The notes beneath the pieces were generated by a model. The model was not told where the DNA came from. It saw only the letters and a list, made by a program, of their open reading frames with translations, and did not search any database. Shown here in pieces: positions 9,609 through 18,339 of a DNA stretch of 64,000 nt (the first letter of the stretch is position 1; each line of letters starts with the position of its first letter). The position numbers and the translations under genes are program-made. This stretch comes from Geopsychrobacter electrodiphilus DSM 16401 (lineage in GTDB: Bacteria > Desulfobacterota > Desulfuromonadia > Desulfuromonadales > Geopsychrobacteraceae), in NCBI RefSeq assembly GCF_000384395.1, contig NZ_ARWE01000001.1:2950501-3014500 (forward strand). The letters are read 5' to 3'.

Positions 9609-10160
9609 TTACATCTCCAGCAGATCTGCCGACCATTCATCCAGCAATAAAATATAAAGTTCCTTGGGACCGTGGACGCCAATGGTCAAGACCCGCTCAA
9701 TATCGGCGGTTCGGCTCGGGCCGGTGATGTAGGCGATGTAATTACGTGAGTTTTGTTGATGCATTTTACGCAAGGGGCCTACTGCGGCCAGACCGTCGGC
9801 CAGCATTTTACTGGGGTCGAGTATGACAAAATGCCGCGTTGGCAGGGTGCTGGCCAGTCGTACATCTTCAGCGGTGCTCTCCAACACCAGGGTGCCGGTA
9901 TCAGCAATTCCGAAACAGGCGCTGGTGACTCCGGCCGCGGCTTGCTCGGCCTGCCTGCGTTCGACCGACAACAGCTTAACCCCGGCTGACAGCAATGCTG
10001 CATTCAGTTCTGCGCGTTCAATACTGGCCGAAACCGGTACCAGAACTCCACCCTGGGCATGCTCGGCGATATAGGTGACAGCCGCTTGCTGGTTTTTGCA
10101 CTCGATCAGCACAGCGCCGGCCGCCGTGGCCGCGTTACAGAATTGTTTGAGTAAAGACAT
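9609..10160 (-). CDS. lutC: LutC/LldG lactate utilisation protein (LUD domain)
   Basis: The product of 183 residues is a LUD-domain protein; the segment CFGIADTGTLVLESTAEDVRLASTLP matches the LutC/YkgG family pattern when read in parts. It is the third component of the L-lactate dehydrogenase complex. The ATG at 10160 is chosen because GGAGGAG lies just upstream and the N-terminus MSLLKQF fits the family; a longer frame to 10187 would place the start inside the operator. It is the first gene of the operon, with the fused LutB-LutA gene downstream, and a GntR-type palindrome overlaps its promoter region. Confidence 0.85.
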   Translation of the reverse strand: MSLLKQFCNAATAAGAVLIECKNQQAAVTYIAEHAQGGVLVPVSASIERAELNAALLSAGVKLLSVERRQAEQAAAGVTSACFGIADTGTLVLESTAEDVRLASTLPTRHFVILDPSKMLADGLAAVGPLRKMHQQNSRNYIAYITGPSRTADIERVLTIGVHGPKELYILLLDEWSADLLEM

Positions 10161-10175
10161 AGCTCCTCCGTAAAG

Positions 10176-10187
10176 TGGTAAGACCAA
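10176..10187 (-). promoter_or_regulatory. GntR/FadR-type operator before lutC
   Basis: The sequence TGGTAAGACCA at 10176-10186 matches the TNGTNNNACNA pattern of FadR-family GntR operators. It lies immediately downstream of the predicted -10 box and 16 bases before the lutC ATG, a position suited to repression. The same core occurs before dctP and before the GntR gene at 23.2 kb. Confidence 0.75.
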
Positions 10188-10190
10188 TGT

Positions 10191-10220
10191 ACCTTAATTG
10201 CCTCTACCTCTTGCTGTCAA
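10191..10220 (-). promoter_or_regulatory. Sigma-70-like promoter of the lut operon
   Basis: On the minus strand a perfect -35 TTGACA (complement of 10215-10220), an 18-base spacer and a weak -10 TAAGGT (10191-10196) precede lutC. The predicted start site falls within the adjoining GntR palindrome. Confidence 0.55.
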
Positions 10221-10279
10221 GCCAAAAGCTTAGATTCCATAACAGCGGTATAAATTCACACCTGCCACATCCTGACCCA

Positions 10280-11719
10280 TTAACCGAGGGGGATCTGATA
10301 TTTGGTCATTTTCTTGTAAAGGACGGTCCGATGAATTCCGAGCAATTTTGCCGCTCTGGCCTTATTGTTGGCCGTCAGTTCCAATGCCTTGCGCAGGGCC
10401 TCCCGCTCAGCTTCAGCGACAACTGCAGCCAGATCCCATTGTCCACCTTGTAGCGCGGCAACTGCCGGCCGGCTGAGATAAAAAGGAAGATCACAGGCAT
10501 CAATGCAGTTGCCTTCAATGGTAAAAGCCGTCCGTTCCAGGACATTAATCAGTTCGCGGATGTTGCCCGGCCAATGATAGGCATCCAGTACTTTTTCTGC
10601 GGCGGGGGTCAACTGGTAACAGGACCCCGGATAGTTATCCGCGATCTTGCCGAGCAGGTGCTGAGCCAAAGGGATGATATCCCCTCTCCGCTCGCGCAGC
10701 GGCGGGATTTCAAGGGGTACAACATTCAAGCGATAGTAGAGATCCTCACGGAACTGCTTCTGGGTCACCATCATCTTCAAATCCCGGTTGGTAGCTGCAA
10801 TAATCCGGAAATCACTTCTCATCATCCGATTCCCACCTACCCGCTCAAACAGATGATCCTCCAGAACCCGCAATAACTTGGGTTGCAGCTCAAGCGGCAT
10901 CTCGCCGATCTCATCTAGAAACAGGGTGCCCCCGTCGGCCAACTCAAATTTCCCCGGTTTCCCCCCTGACTTGGCACCGGTAAAAGCCCCATCGGCGTAA
11001 CCGAAAAGTTCCGCCTCGAACAACTCCTTGGGAATCGCCGCGCAATTGAGATGAATGGAAGGATGTTTGTGCCGGGAGCTGGCCTGATGGATCGCCTGAG
11101 CAAAGAGTTCCTTGCCAGTGCCCGATTCACCGGTAAGAAGGATCGGCAGGTCGGTCTGCGCCGCCTTACGCGCCTCCTCCTTCAACGCAATAATCGGCGG
11201 ACTGGTTCCTCGGATGCTGTCGAAAGTGTAACGGGTGGCACGCAACGAAATCAGTTCCTTTTCATACAGTTTGAGCTTTGACTCCAGCAGGCTCAGGTTG
11301 CTGGCCAGACGACCCACATCACTGACCTGCTTGAACATGATCTGGCCGAAGACGGCGACAACCTTGCCCTCCTCAAAAATCGGGATGCGCTGAACCACCA
11401 TATCCCGACCTCGCGATGTAAAGATCTGGTTGACCTCCGCCTTGCCGGTTTTGGCCACGATATGCATCCGGCTGTCTTCCAGAATTTCGGTGACATGTTT
11501 ACCCAGGACCTGTTTCACCTCCAGGCCGAGAAACCGAGCATATGGCTGATTGAAATAGAGGATATACCCGGCAGCATCGGTCACCAGAGCGCCATTTTCA
11601 ATATGGTCAAAGATCAAATCAACCAATTGCAAGCGGCGGATCATCCCCTGCAGCAAGCCTTCAGAAAGCTGTGACAGTGGTTCTGGCTCACCCTGAGATA
11701 TTGGTGTCGTTTCCTTCAA
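10280..11719 (-). CDS. PAS-containing sigma-54-dependent transcriptional activator (HbcR/AtoC-like role)
   Basis: The product of about 480 residues has an N-terminal PAS domain (around [21 protein letters not shown]), a central AAA+ domain with Walker A GESGTGKE, the sigma-54 contact motif [13 protein letters not shown] and Walker [11 protein letters not shown], and a C-terminal Fis-type helix-turn-helix ([21 protein letters not shown]). It lacks a receiver domain, so it probably senses a ligand or redox state. A TTG at 11719 is preferred because AGGAGG lies 8 bases upstream; an ATG at 11764 without a Shine-Dalgarno sequence is the alternative. It is divergent from the CoA-transferase/3-hydroxybutyrate dehydrogenase operon, whose promoter has sigma-54 boxes, so it most likely activates that operon. 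Confidence 0.85.
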   Translation of the reverse strand: MKETTPISQGEPEPLSQLSEGLLQGMIRRLQLVDLIFDHIENGALVTDAAGYILYFNQPYARFLGLEVKQVLGKHVTEILEDSRMHIVAKTGKAEVNQIFTSRGRDMVVQRIPIFEEGKVVAVFGQIMFKQVSDVGRLASNLSLLESKLKLYEKELISLRATRYTFDSIRGTSPPIIALKEEARKAAQTDLPILLTGESGTGKELFAQAIHQASSRHKHPSIHLNCAAIPKELFEAELFGYADGAFTGAKSGGKPGKFELADGGTLFLDEIGEMPLELQPKLLRVLEDHLFERVGGNRMMRSDFRIIAATNRDLKMMVTQKQFREDLYYRLNVVPLEIPPLRERRGDIIPLAQHLLGKIADNYPGSCYQLTPAAEKVLDAYHWPGNIRELINVLERTAFTIEGNCIDACDLPFYLSRPAVAALQGGQWDLAAVVAEAEREALRKALELTANNKARAAKLLGIHRTVLYKKMTKYQIPLG

Positions 11720-12193
11720 AAGTAGATCCTCCTGTTCTGTCCCCCGTGAACTACATGTAGCCATACTGAGACAGTTGGCCAGAATTGGCGAGCAACCTGA
11801 GAGTCGCGGCGGGTAACCTTTCAGGGGAAGACCTGACCAGCAGCGGTTTTGTCCGCTATATCCGGCCAAAGTCTTCTACTCAACGCCGAGACGAGAATGA
11901 ACATCATTCTATTCCTTCTCAGCCTAGCGCGCGGTCCAGGTGTAGTCAAGCGCCTACACTTGAATCCCTCAGAAACTCTTTACCTCTTTGATTCCGCGCG
12001 AATAATCCATGACAAACAAAGTATAAGTATTTGTTTTTAATAAGTTTTTAACTACATATATCCTAAACGAAAAACTTCACCACTTGCATGGCACGCACCT
12101 TGCGATACATTGAAGTAGAAATATAACATCGTTATTTACCTTTCTAACACAGAGACAAACGCATAAGACCCCAAATTCAAAGGAGAAATTTTA
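11720..12193. other. Divergent regulatory region between the sigma-54 activator and CoA-transferase genes
   Basis: About 470 bases without a convincing gene. It holds the -24/-12 promoter at 12089-12103, a short inverted repeat TGTAG-N8-CTACA at 11941-11958, the palindrome CTACATGTAG at 11751-11760 and another CTACA at 12052. These CTACA/TGTAG elements are candidate enhancer sites for the activator. A stretch around 12005-12060 is strongly A+T rich. Confidence 0.5.
12089..12103 (+). promoter_or_regulatory. Sigma-54 (-24/-12) promoter of the 3-oxoacid CoA-transferase operon
   Basis: TGGCACGCACCTTGC matches the sigma-54 consensus TGGCAC-N5-TTGC exactly in both boxes. It lies 90 bases upstream of the CoA-transferase start codon and faces that gene. 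The divergent neighbour encodes a sigma-54 activator. Confidence 0.88.
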
Positions 12194-13543
12194 ATGAAAC
12201 TCATTTTCACTGATGCCAACAAGGCCCTTGAGGGAGTAACCAGCGACAATATAACCGTCGCCGCCGGAGGCTTTGGCCTGTGTGGTATTCCCGAGAACCT
12301 TATTACCGCCCTGCGGGATTCTGGCGCCAAGAACCTCACCGTTATCAGCAACAACGCCGGGATCGATCAATTCGGGCTCGGACTGCTACTCCAGACCCGC
12401 CAGATAAAGAAGATGATCTCCTCCTATGTCGGTGAGAATGCCACCTTTGAAAAACAGTTTCTGAGCGGCGAACTCGAATTGGAACTCACCCCGCAGGGCA
12501 CCCTGGCAGAGAAACTGCGCGCTGGCGGTGCCGGGATTCCGGCCTTCTTCACCCGCACCGGCTTCGGCACCCTGTTGACCGAGGGAAAACCGATCCAAAC
12601 ATTTAACGGCATCGACTATGTCCAGGAAGAATCCCTGACCGCTGATCTGGCAATTATCAAAGCCTGGAAGGCCGATAAGGCGGGAAACCTGGTGTTTCGC
12701 AAGACCGCGCAAAACTTCAACGCTGCCTGCGCCAAGGCAGGAAAAATCACCATCGCCGAAGTCGAGGAGATCGTTGAAGCGGGCGATCTCGACCCGGACC
12801 AGATCCATCTGGCAGGAGTCTACGTTGACCGCATTTTACTCGGGAAGAGTTTTGAAAAACCGATCGAGCAGCGCACCCTGGCTGTCAGCAGTTCCGGTAG
12901 CAGCAAGGTCAACCCCGAACGGGAATGGATGGCCAAACGCATCGCCCGCGAGCTGACTGACGGTGCCTACGTCAATCTGGGAATCGGCATGCCGACTCTC
13001 GTCGCCAACTATATCCCTGCGGGCGTCGACATCACCCTGCAATCAGAGAATGGTCTGCTCGGCATCGGTCCTTTTCCAACCGAAGATCAGGTCGACGCCG
13101 ACCTGATCAACGCCGGCAAACAAACTATCACGACCATCCCCGGTGCAGCATTTTTCGACTCGTCCGAATCCTTCGCCATGATTCGCGGGGGAAAGGTCGA
13201 TCTCTCCGTCTTAGGCGGCATGCAGGTCAGCGCCAAGGGCGACCTGGCGAACTGGATGATCCCGGGCAAAATGGTCAAGGGCCCAGGCGGAGCCATGGAT
13301 CTGGTGAGCGGCGTCAAAAAAGTCATCATCATGATGGAGCACTGTGCCAAAGACGGCAGCCCCAAGATCCTGCCCGAATGCGATCTCCCGGTAACCGGCA
13401 AAGGTGTTGTTGACCTGCTCGTAACAGAAAAAGGGGTATTTGAAATCGATGAAAACGGCATGACCTTGATCGAGATTTCCCCCTTCAGTTCTCTGGAAGA
13501 ACTGAAAGCTTGCACAGGATGTCAGTTCGGTACTCGACTCTAA
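12194..13543 (+). CDS. Fused 3-oxoacid CoA-transferase (succinyl-CoA:acetoacetate type, ScoAB-like)
   Basis: This 449-residue protein contains both halves of a family I CoA-transferase in one chain. The A half begins [12 protein letters not shown] and has [13 protein letters not shown]; the B half starts near residue 240 and has the catalytic-glutamate motif [12 protein letters not shown], with the glutamate at about 285. The family moves CoA between succinyl-CoA or acetyl-CoA and acetoacetate or another 3-oxo acid. A good AAAGGAG precedes the ATG. With the 3-hydroxybutyrate dehydrogenase gene 104 bases downstream it would convert 3-hydroxybutyrate via acetoacetate to acetoacetyl-CoA. Expression is probably under sigma-54 control. 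Confidence 0.87.
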   Translation: MKLIFTDANKALEGVTSDNITVAAGGFGLCGIPENLITALRDSGAKNLTVISNNAGIDQFGLGLLLQTRQIKKMISSYVGENATFEKQFLSGELELELTPQGTLAEKLRAGGAGIPAFFTRTGFGTLLTEGKPIQTFNGIDYVQEESLTADLAIIKAWKADKAGNLVFRKTAQNFNAACAKAGKITIAEVEEIVEAGDLDPDQIHLAGVYVDRILLGKSFEKPIEQRTLAVSSSGSSKVNPEREWMAKRIARELTDGAYVNLGIGMPTLVANYIPAGVDITLQSENGLLGIGPFPTEDQVDADLINAGKQTITTIPGAAFFDSSESFAMIRGGKVDLSVLGGMQVSAKGDLANWMIPGKMVKGPGGAMDLVSGVKKVIIMMEHCAKDGSPKILPECDLPVTGKGVVDLLVTEKGVFEIDENGMTLIEISPFSSLEELKACTGCQFGTRL

Positions 13544-13647
13544 GAGGACAGGCCTTTTTTATAAGAGAAAGGCAGAGACCCTTTTAACTCGAGATTTCAG
13601 TTGAAAACAACCATTCCACCAGAAAGAGGTTAAAGGAGTACACCTAT

Positions 13648-14409
13648 ATGTCTAATCAACAAGTCGCCCTGGTTACTGGAGCCGCCAGCGGCATCGGTCT
13701 GGCCGCAGCGGAGGCTCTGGCGGCCAGTGGTCGCCTGGTCGCACTGGCCGACGTCAACCGTGAAACCGGTGAAGCTGCCGCCAAACGTCTGGGAGGATTC
13801 TTCATCCAGGCCGACCTGAGTACCCGTGCAGGGTGCAAGGCCCTCGCCGACAGCGTGCTGGCCAAATTCGGGCACTGCGACATTCTGGTTAACAATGCCG
13901 GCATCCAGCATGTCGCCCCCATCGAAGAGTTCCCCGAAGACAAATGGGACTTCATTATCAGCCTGATGCTGACCGCCCCGTTCTTACTGACCAAGTATTT
14001 TTGGCCAGGGATGAAGGAACGCTCCTGGGGACGCATAATCAATATCAATTCGGTTCACGGTCTGCGGGCCTCTGAATTCAAGGCAGCCTACGTCAGCGCC
14101 AAACATGGTCTCACCGGCTTGACCAAAACCGCAGCCCTCGAAGGAGGACCACAGGGGATAACAGTCAACTCTATCTGTCCGGCGTATGTCCGCACTCCGT
14201 TGGTTGACGGTCAAATTGACGCGCAGGCCAAGACCCATGGCATCCCGCGTGAGGAAGTCATCAGCAATATCATGCTGAAGAAAGCCGTCGTAAAACGGAT
14301 GATTGAACCCTCTGAAGTCGGAGATCTCGTCATCTACCTCTGCTCAGATTCGGCGGTCTGCATCACCGGAACGATGCTGACTATAGACTGTGGCTGGACT
14401 GCAAATTAG
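13648..14409 (+). CDS. 3-hydroxybutyrate dehydrogenase (short-chain dehydrogenase)
   Basis: The 253-residue product is a classical short-chain dehydrogenase. It shows the NAD-binding motif TGAASGIGLA near residue 11, NNAG near 88, and the catalytic Ser/Tyr/Lys with INSVHG and YVSAKHG near 140-155. The segment after it (ALEGGPQGITVNSICPAYVRTPLV) closely fits D-3-hydroxybutyrate dehydrogenase, which oxidises 3-hydroxybutyrate to acetoacetate with NAD. AAAGGAG precedes the ATG. It follows the CoA-transferase gene and probably shares its sigma-54 promoter. Confidence 0.88.
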   Translation: MSNQQVALVTGAASGIGLAAAEALAASGRLVALADVNRETGEAAAKRLGGFFIQADLSTRAGCKALADSVLAKFGHCDILVNNAGIQHVAPIEEFPEDKWDFIISLMLTAPFLLTKYFWPGMKERSWGRIININSVHGLRASEFKAAYVSAKHGLTGLTKTAALEGGPQGITVNSICPAYVRTPLVDGQIDAQAKTHGIPREEVISNIMLKKAVVKRMIEPSEVGDLVIYLCSDSAVCITGTMLTIDCGWTAN

Positions 14410-14524
14410 GGGCTCAGCACCTAGATGGCTGACTGTTGAAGCCACCCCATCAGTGTTTTGCCCATTTTCAAGTAACTGGCAGTCAAGGGCATGAGTGACT
14501 AAAAACATTGTTATATTTTTTCCC

Positions 14525-14554
14525 TTGACAGAAATATTTTGTTTACTTTAGAGT
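14525..14554 (+). promoter_or_regulatory. Sigma-70-like promoter of the TRAP transporter operon
   Basis: TTGACA at 14525-14530 is followed after 18 bases by TAGAGT at 14549-14554. It sits about 110 bases before dctP and just upstream of a perfect GntR-type palindrome. Confidence 0.55.
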
Positions 14555-14563
14555 ATGCTATCA

Positions 14564-14580
14564 AATTGGTCTTACCAATT
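14564..14580 (+). promoter_or_regulatory. GntR/FadR-type operator before dctP
   Basis: AATTGGTCTTACCAATT is a perfect 17-bp palindrome about its central T. It matches the operator pattern known for PdhR/LldR-type FadR-family regulators. It begins 10 bases downstream of the predicted -10 box, so binding would block transcription of the TRAP operon. Confidence 0.82.
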
Positions 14581-14663
14581 AAATGGTGTACTTATTGACC
14601 ATCCCCGCGAACCAGGGGAATTCGACCAGTAACATCTCTTAATCTCGTTAACAGGAGGAAAGA

Positions 14664-15821
14664 ATGAAGAAGCTCAAAATGTTCATCGGTCTGGCCCTGA
14701 TCCTGACCTTGGCTCTGGCGCCCAATGCCTTTGCCGCAAAGCGCGAAAAGTTTGGCACCGACAAGCGCCATGAAGAAGTCAAAAAGGAACTGCGCACCAT
14801 CAAAGCATCCACCGAAAAATTCAGGTGGAAAATGGTCATGCCTTGGTCCAAAGGCCTGCTGTTCTATGATATCGCCCAACATTTTGCTGATTCAGTAAAG
14901 CTCGCTTCAGGTGGGCGTCTCGATATCAAACTCTTTTCTGCAGGTGAACTCGTAGGTGCCATGGAAAGTTTTGATGCGGTAAGCAAGGGCCAGGCAGATA
15001 TCGGTCACGACTGGCCGGGTTACTGGAAAGGCAAAAACGAAGCTTTTGTCGCCTTTGCATCAGTCCCGATGGGGCTGGACACCGAGGGTTACAACATCTG
15101 GTTGTACGAGCGTGGTGGGAAAGAAATGATGAACGAGCTTTATGGCCGTTACAACCTGGTGGCCTTCCCCGGCGGTAACGTCGGTCAGGAACTGGGTCTG
15201 TTCTCCAACAAAAAGGCAACGAAAATTGCCGATTTTAAGGGGATGCGCGTTCGGACTGCAGGCTGGTACATGGATATTTTGACCAATCTCGGTGCCAGCG
15301 TTTCGCCCCTTCCCGGCGGCGAAGTCTATCTTGCCCTCGAGCGTGGCGTTATTGATGCCGCTGAGTTCAGCACCCCCGCTATCGACTACCCGATGGGCTT
15401 TGATGACATTACCAAATATGTCATTCAACCAGGCGTCCATCAGCCCTCTTGCCAGAGTGCCTTCTTTATCAACAAGGATTCCTACGCAAAACTGCCTGAC
15501 GATCTGAAGTGGATCATCAAAATTGCCGCCGAAGAGACCCAGCAATGGTCCACCGCCTGGGCGGAAAACCTCAATGCCGAAGCAATCAAACTGCTCAAAA
15601 AGAAGGTTGAATTCGTCCGCATGGACGATGACGCCATCAACCAATTTGCCATCGCTTCTCATAACTATATCGAAGGTCTAAAAGCCAAATATCCCGACGT
15701 GAAAAAAGTCATGGATTCTCAGGACCAGTTCAAAGCCGATTTCGCCGACTGGCGTAAAGAACGCGGCGGGATTACCCCCTGGCCCTATGAGCAATTTATC
15801 AAAGGGCAACACGAACAATAA
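14664..15821 (+). CDS. TRAP transporter solute-binding protein (DctP family)
   Basis: The 385-residue product has a Sec signal peptide (MKKLKMFIGLALILTLALA then AFA) and a DctP fold. Diagnostic segments include FKGMRVRTAGWYMDILTNLG and PLPGGEVYLALERGVIDAAEF, the latter with the conserved region of the substrate carboxylate-binding site. The closest remembered relatives bind 2-oxo or 2-hydroxy monocarboxylates such as pyruvate or lactate; that specificity fits the surrounding lactate genes but is an inference. ACAGGAGG precedes the ATG. It is the first gene of dctP-dctQ-dctM, and a strong hairpin separates it from dctQ, which would favour higher levels of binding protein. Confidence 0.88.
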   Translation: MKKLKMFIGLALILTLALAPNAFAAKREKFGTDKRHEEVKKELRTIKASTEKFRWKMVMPWSKGLLFYDIAQHFADSVKLASGGRLDIKLFSAGELVGAMESFDAVSKGQADIGHDWPGYWKGKNEAFVAFASVPMGLDTEGYNIWLYERGGKEMMNELYGRYNLVAFPGGNVGQELGLFSNKKATKIADFKGMRVRTAGWYMDILTNLGASVSPLPGGEVYLALERGVIDAAEFSTPAIDYPMGFDDITKYVIQPGVHQPSCQSAFFINKDSYAKLPDDLKWIIKIAAEETQQWSTAWAENLNAEAIKLLKKKVEFVRMDDDAINQFAIASHNYIEGLKAKYPDVKKVMDSQDQFKADFADWRKERGGITPWPYEQFIKGQHEQ

Positions 15822-15852
15822 GCCAAATCTTAGGCCCAGCAAGATAATCCGG

Positions 15853-15874
15853 GCGGGGGTCTGCGGACCCCCGC
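15853..15874 (+). other. Intercistronic hairpin between dctP and dctQ
   Basis: GCGGGGGTC at 15853-15861 pairs perfectly with GACCCCCGC at 15866-15874 across a four-base loop; a pyrimidine-rich tract but no clean T run follows. Such hairpins after binding-protein genes typically protect the upstream mRNA or cause partial termination. Confidence 0.65.
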
Positions 15875-15927
15875 TTCTTTCCTCTTGTCCCACAGATGCA
15901 CACCACTTATAGATTATGAGGTTTTTT

Positions 15928-16425
15928 ATGTTTAAGCTTGATGGCGCGATCGACAATCTCAACGAGAAAGTGGGTTTTTATGCCTCATATCTCGTTATAC
16001 CACTGATTACCGTGGTGGTCTGGGAGGTCATTATGCGTTATGGATTTGACGCGCCGACATCTTGGGCCTTTGAACTGACCGTTTTCCTCTACGGTCTTCA
16101 CTACTGTTTTGCCATGGCCTACGCGCACAAACACAACACCCATGTCGCTATTGACGTTTTTGAAGCGCGACTGTCCGAAAGATCGCGGACCATTCTGCGC
16201 ATCATCACCAACGGACTGATGTTTTTACCAACGATCGGCCTGCTGACTTTCTACATGTGCGTGATGGCCGCTTCCTCCTGGCACCAGTTGGAACACGCTT
16301 CAAGTTCCTGGGCGCCTGCAATTTACCCCATCAAAACGCTCATGGCGATTGGCTTTGTTCTCTTCTTCCTGCAAGGGCTCGCCAAACTGATTCAAGATGT
16401 TCGTTTACTTAAAAAGACCAATTAA
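15928..16425 (+). CDS. TRAP transporter small permease (DctQ family)
   Basis: The product of 165 residues has four predicted membrane helices (around YLVIPLITVVVWEVI, TVFLYGLHYCFAMAYAH, IITNGLMFLPTIGLLTF and LMAIGFVLFFLQGLAKLI), the DctQ layout. The second ATG at 15928 is preferred because GAGG lies 6 bases before it; the first ATG at 15916 overlaps that site. It lies between dctP and dctM and forms the inner-membrane complex with DctM. Confidence 0.87.
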   Translation: MFKLDGAIDNLNEKVGFYASYLVIPLITVVVWEVIMRYGFDAPTSWAFELTVFLYGLHYCFAMAYAHKHNTHVAIDVFEARLSERSRTILRIITNGLMFLPTIGLLTFYMCVMAASSWHQLEHASSSWAPAIYPIKTLMAIGFVLFFLQGLAKLIQDVRLLKKTN

Positions 16426-16455
16426 AACCTGCCTGAGCCAGGAGATAAGATCCCA

Positions 16456-17796
16456 ATGAGCGTCGAAGTACTCACTATCCTAATGTTCGTAACCCTGATG
16501 GCCTCAATCGCCATGGGGCATCCCTTAGCGATAACTCTGGCCGCAGTTGCAACCCTCTTCGGCCTGATCGATAACGGTTTCAGTATCCAGGCGTTGATGG
16601 GGCTGTTTGCCAATAATGCCTGGGGCATTTTCCTTAATTATACGCTGGTCGCCATACCGCTGTTTATTTTCATGGCTCAGATTCTCGATCGATCCAAGGT
16701 CTCGGAGGGGCTGTTCGACGCCCTGTACCAGGTCCTGGGTGGACTGCGCGGCGGTTTGGGAATGGCGGTTATCGTAGTTTCGACAGTTTTTGCTGCCACC
16801 ACCGGCATTGTCGGCGCTTCGGTAGTTGCCATGGGTCTGATGGCTGGCCCGGCCCTGCTGCGCCGCGGTTACGACCGCTCACTTTCAGCCGGAATCATCT
16901 GTTCCTCGGGGACACTGGGGATCTTGATCCCGCCATCAATCATGCTGGTTGTCTATGGCGGCCTGACGGGTCAAAAAGAGACCTCGGTCGGCAACCTGTT
17001 TGCTGCGGCTATTCTTCCCGGCCTGCTGCTCTCCGCAATGTACCTGCTTTACGTCGGTGTGCGCTGCTACATGAACCCGAAGCTCGGCCCGCCGATTCCA
17101 TTGGAAGATCGAACCGCCACCGTTTCAGAAAAAATTTCCATGACCATGAAGAACTTTGTCCCGCCGTTCGGCCTGATCCTGACGGTCATGGGCACTATTT
17201 TAGCCGGGATCGCCACCCCGACTGAAGCCGCTGCTCTGGGCTGCATTGGCGCTCTGGTTCTGGCTCTGGTCACCGGTCGGCTCAATTGGACGGTCATTAC
17301 CCAGGCCTGCGTCTCGACCTCCCGCACCACAGCCATGATCATGGCCCTCTTTTTGGGTGGAAAATTCTTTTCCGTAGTCTTTCTGAGCATGGGCGGTGGC
17401 GACGTTGTCGCCAACACCTTGCTGGGGATGGATGTCAGCCCCTATGTGGTTTTTACGATCATGATGGCGGTGGTTTTCTTCATGGGAATGTTTATCGACT
17501 GGGCCGCCATTTTATTGGTTGTCGTGCCGATTTTCACACCGATCGCCATGGAGCTGAATTTCAATCCGCTCTGGTTTGCGATGATGGTCTGTATCAATCT
17601 GCAGACATCTTTTCTGACCCCCCCCTTCGGCTATTCCCTGTTCTATTTCAAAGGGGTGGCCCCACCTGAATACAGCATGAGTGATATCTACCGAGGGATC
17701 ATCCCCTTCGTTATGATTCAGGTATTCGCCTTGGCAATCCTGATGATCTTCCCGCAGATCATCACCTACTTACCGAGCGTATTCTTCGGTAGCTAA
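16456..17796 (+). CDS. TRAP transporter large permease (DctM family)
   Basis: The 446-residue product is a polytopic membrane protein with about twelve hydrophobic helices. It has the family's glycine-rich segments, such as STVFAATTGIVGASVVAMG and SSGTLGILIPPSIMLVVYGG. DctM is the ion-coupled transport channel of TRAP systems and works with DctQ and the periplasmic DctP. It starts 30 bases after dctQ with GGAG upstream. A universal stress protein gene follows after 20 bases, apparently in the same operon. Confidence 0.9.
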   Translation: MSVEVLTILMFVTLMASIAMGHPLAITLAAVATLFGLIDNGFSIQALMGLFANNAWGIFLNYTLVAIPLFIFMAQILDRSKVSEGLFDALYQVLGGLRGGLGMAVIVVSTVFAATTGIVGASVVAMGLMAGPALLRRGYDRSLSAGIICSSGTLGILIPPSIMLVVYGGLTGQKETSVGNLFAAAILPGLLLSAMYLLYVGVRCYMNPKLGPPIPLEDRTATVSEKISMTMKNFVPPFGLILTVMGTILAGIATPTEAAALGCIGALVLALVTGRLNWTVITQACVSTSRTTAMIMALFLGGKFFSVVFLSMGGGDVVANTLLGMDVSPYVVFTIMMAVVFFMGMFIDWAAILLVVVPIFTPIAMELNFNPLWFAMMVCINLQTSFLTPPFGYSLFYFKGVAPPEYSMSDIYRGIIPFVMIQVFALAILMIFPQIITYLPSVFFGS

Positions 17797-17816
17797 GCGA
17801 GATAGAGGATAATCAA

Positions 17817-18299
17817 ATGCTTCCGGAAATTAAAAACATTCTTTACGCTACCGACCTCAGTTCCGGATCAACCCATGTGTTTCGCTATGCTCTAAGCCTG
17901 GCCAGGCGCTACCAGGCCCAGGTCAGCATTCTGCATGTGGTTGAGCCCTTGACAACTTTCGGCCAGAGTCTGGTCGAACTACATATCTCTCATCAAGTTT
18001 CAGAAAACTTGCATGCGGAGATCCGCACTCAACTGCTGGATAAGTTAAAGGAGCGACTCCGTAGCTTCTGCGAACAAGAAGCTTGTGCCACCGAGGAAAA
18101 TCTGGTGGCCGACATCCTGGTACTAGAGGGGCGGCCCGCCGCAACCATCATCGAACAGGCCAGGGTTATCCAAGCTGACATAATCGTTATGGGGACCCAT
18201 CAGCACTCTGCGGTCGGAGAAGCCCTGCTTGGTACAACTGCGCACAAGGTGCTTCACAGCTCTGCTCTGCCGACCTTGCTGATCCGTATTCCAAAGTAG
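17817..18299 (+). CDS. Universal stress protein (UspA family)
   Basis: The 160-residue product starts ILYATDLSSGSTHVFRYALSLARRY and ends with the nucleotide-binding pattern IIVMGTHQHSAVGEALLGTTAHKVLHSSALPTLLI read in parts, G-(2x)-G-(9x)-G-S/T-like. UspA proteins often bind ATP, and copies linked to TRAP operons may bind the permease complex. It lies between dctM and the glcD-like gene in what looks like one transcription unit, which suggests an accessory role in uptake or in sensing energy state. Confidence 0.88.
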   Translation: MLPEIKNILYATDLSSGSTHVFRYALSLARRYQAQVSILHVVEPLTTFGQSLVELHISHQVSENLHAEIRTQLLDKLKERLRSFCEQEACATEENLVADILVLEGRPAATIIEQARVIQADIIVMGTHQHSAVGEALLGTTAHKVLHSSALPTLLIRIPK

Positions 18300-18339
18300 G
18301 CCAAGGGCAGCAGAAAGCGAAAGAAGATCAGAGGCTATT

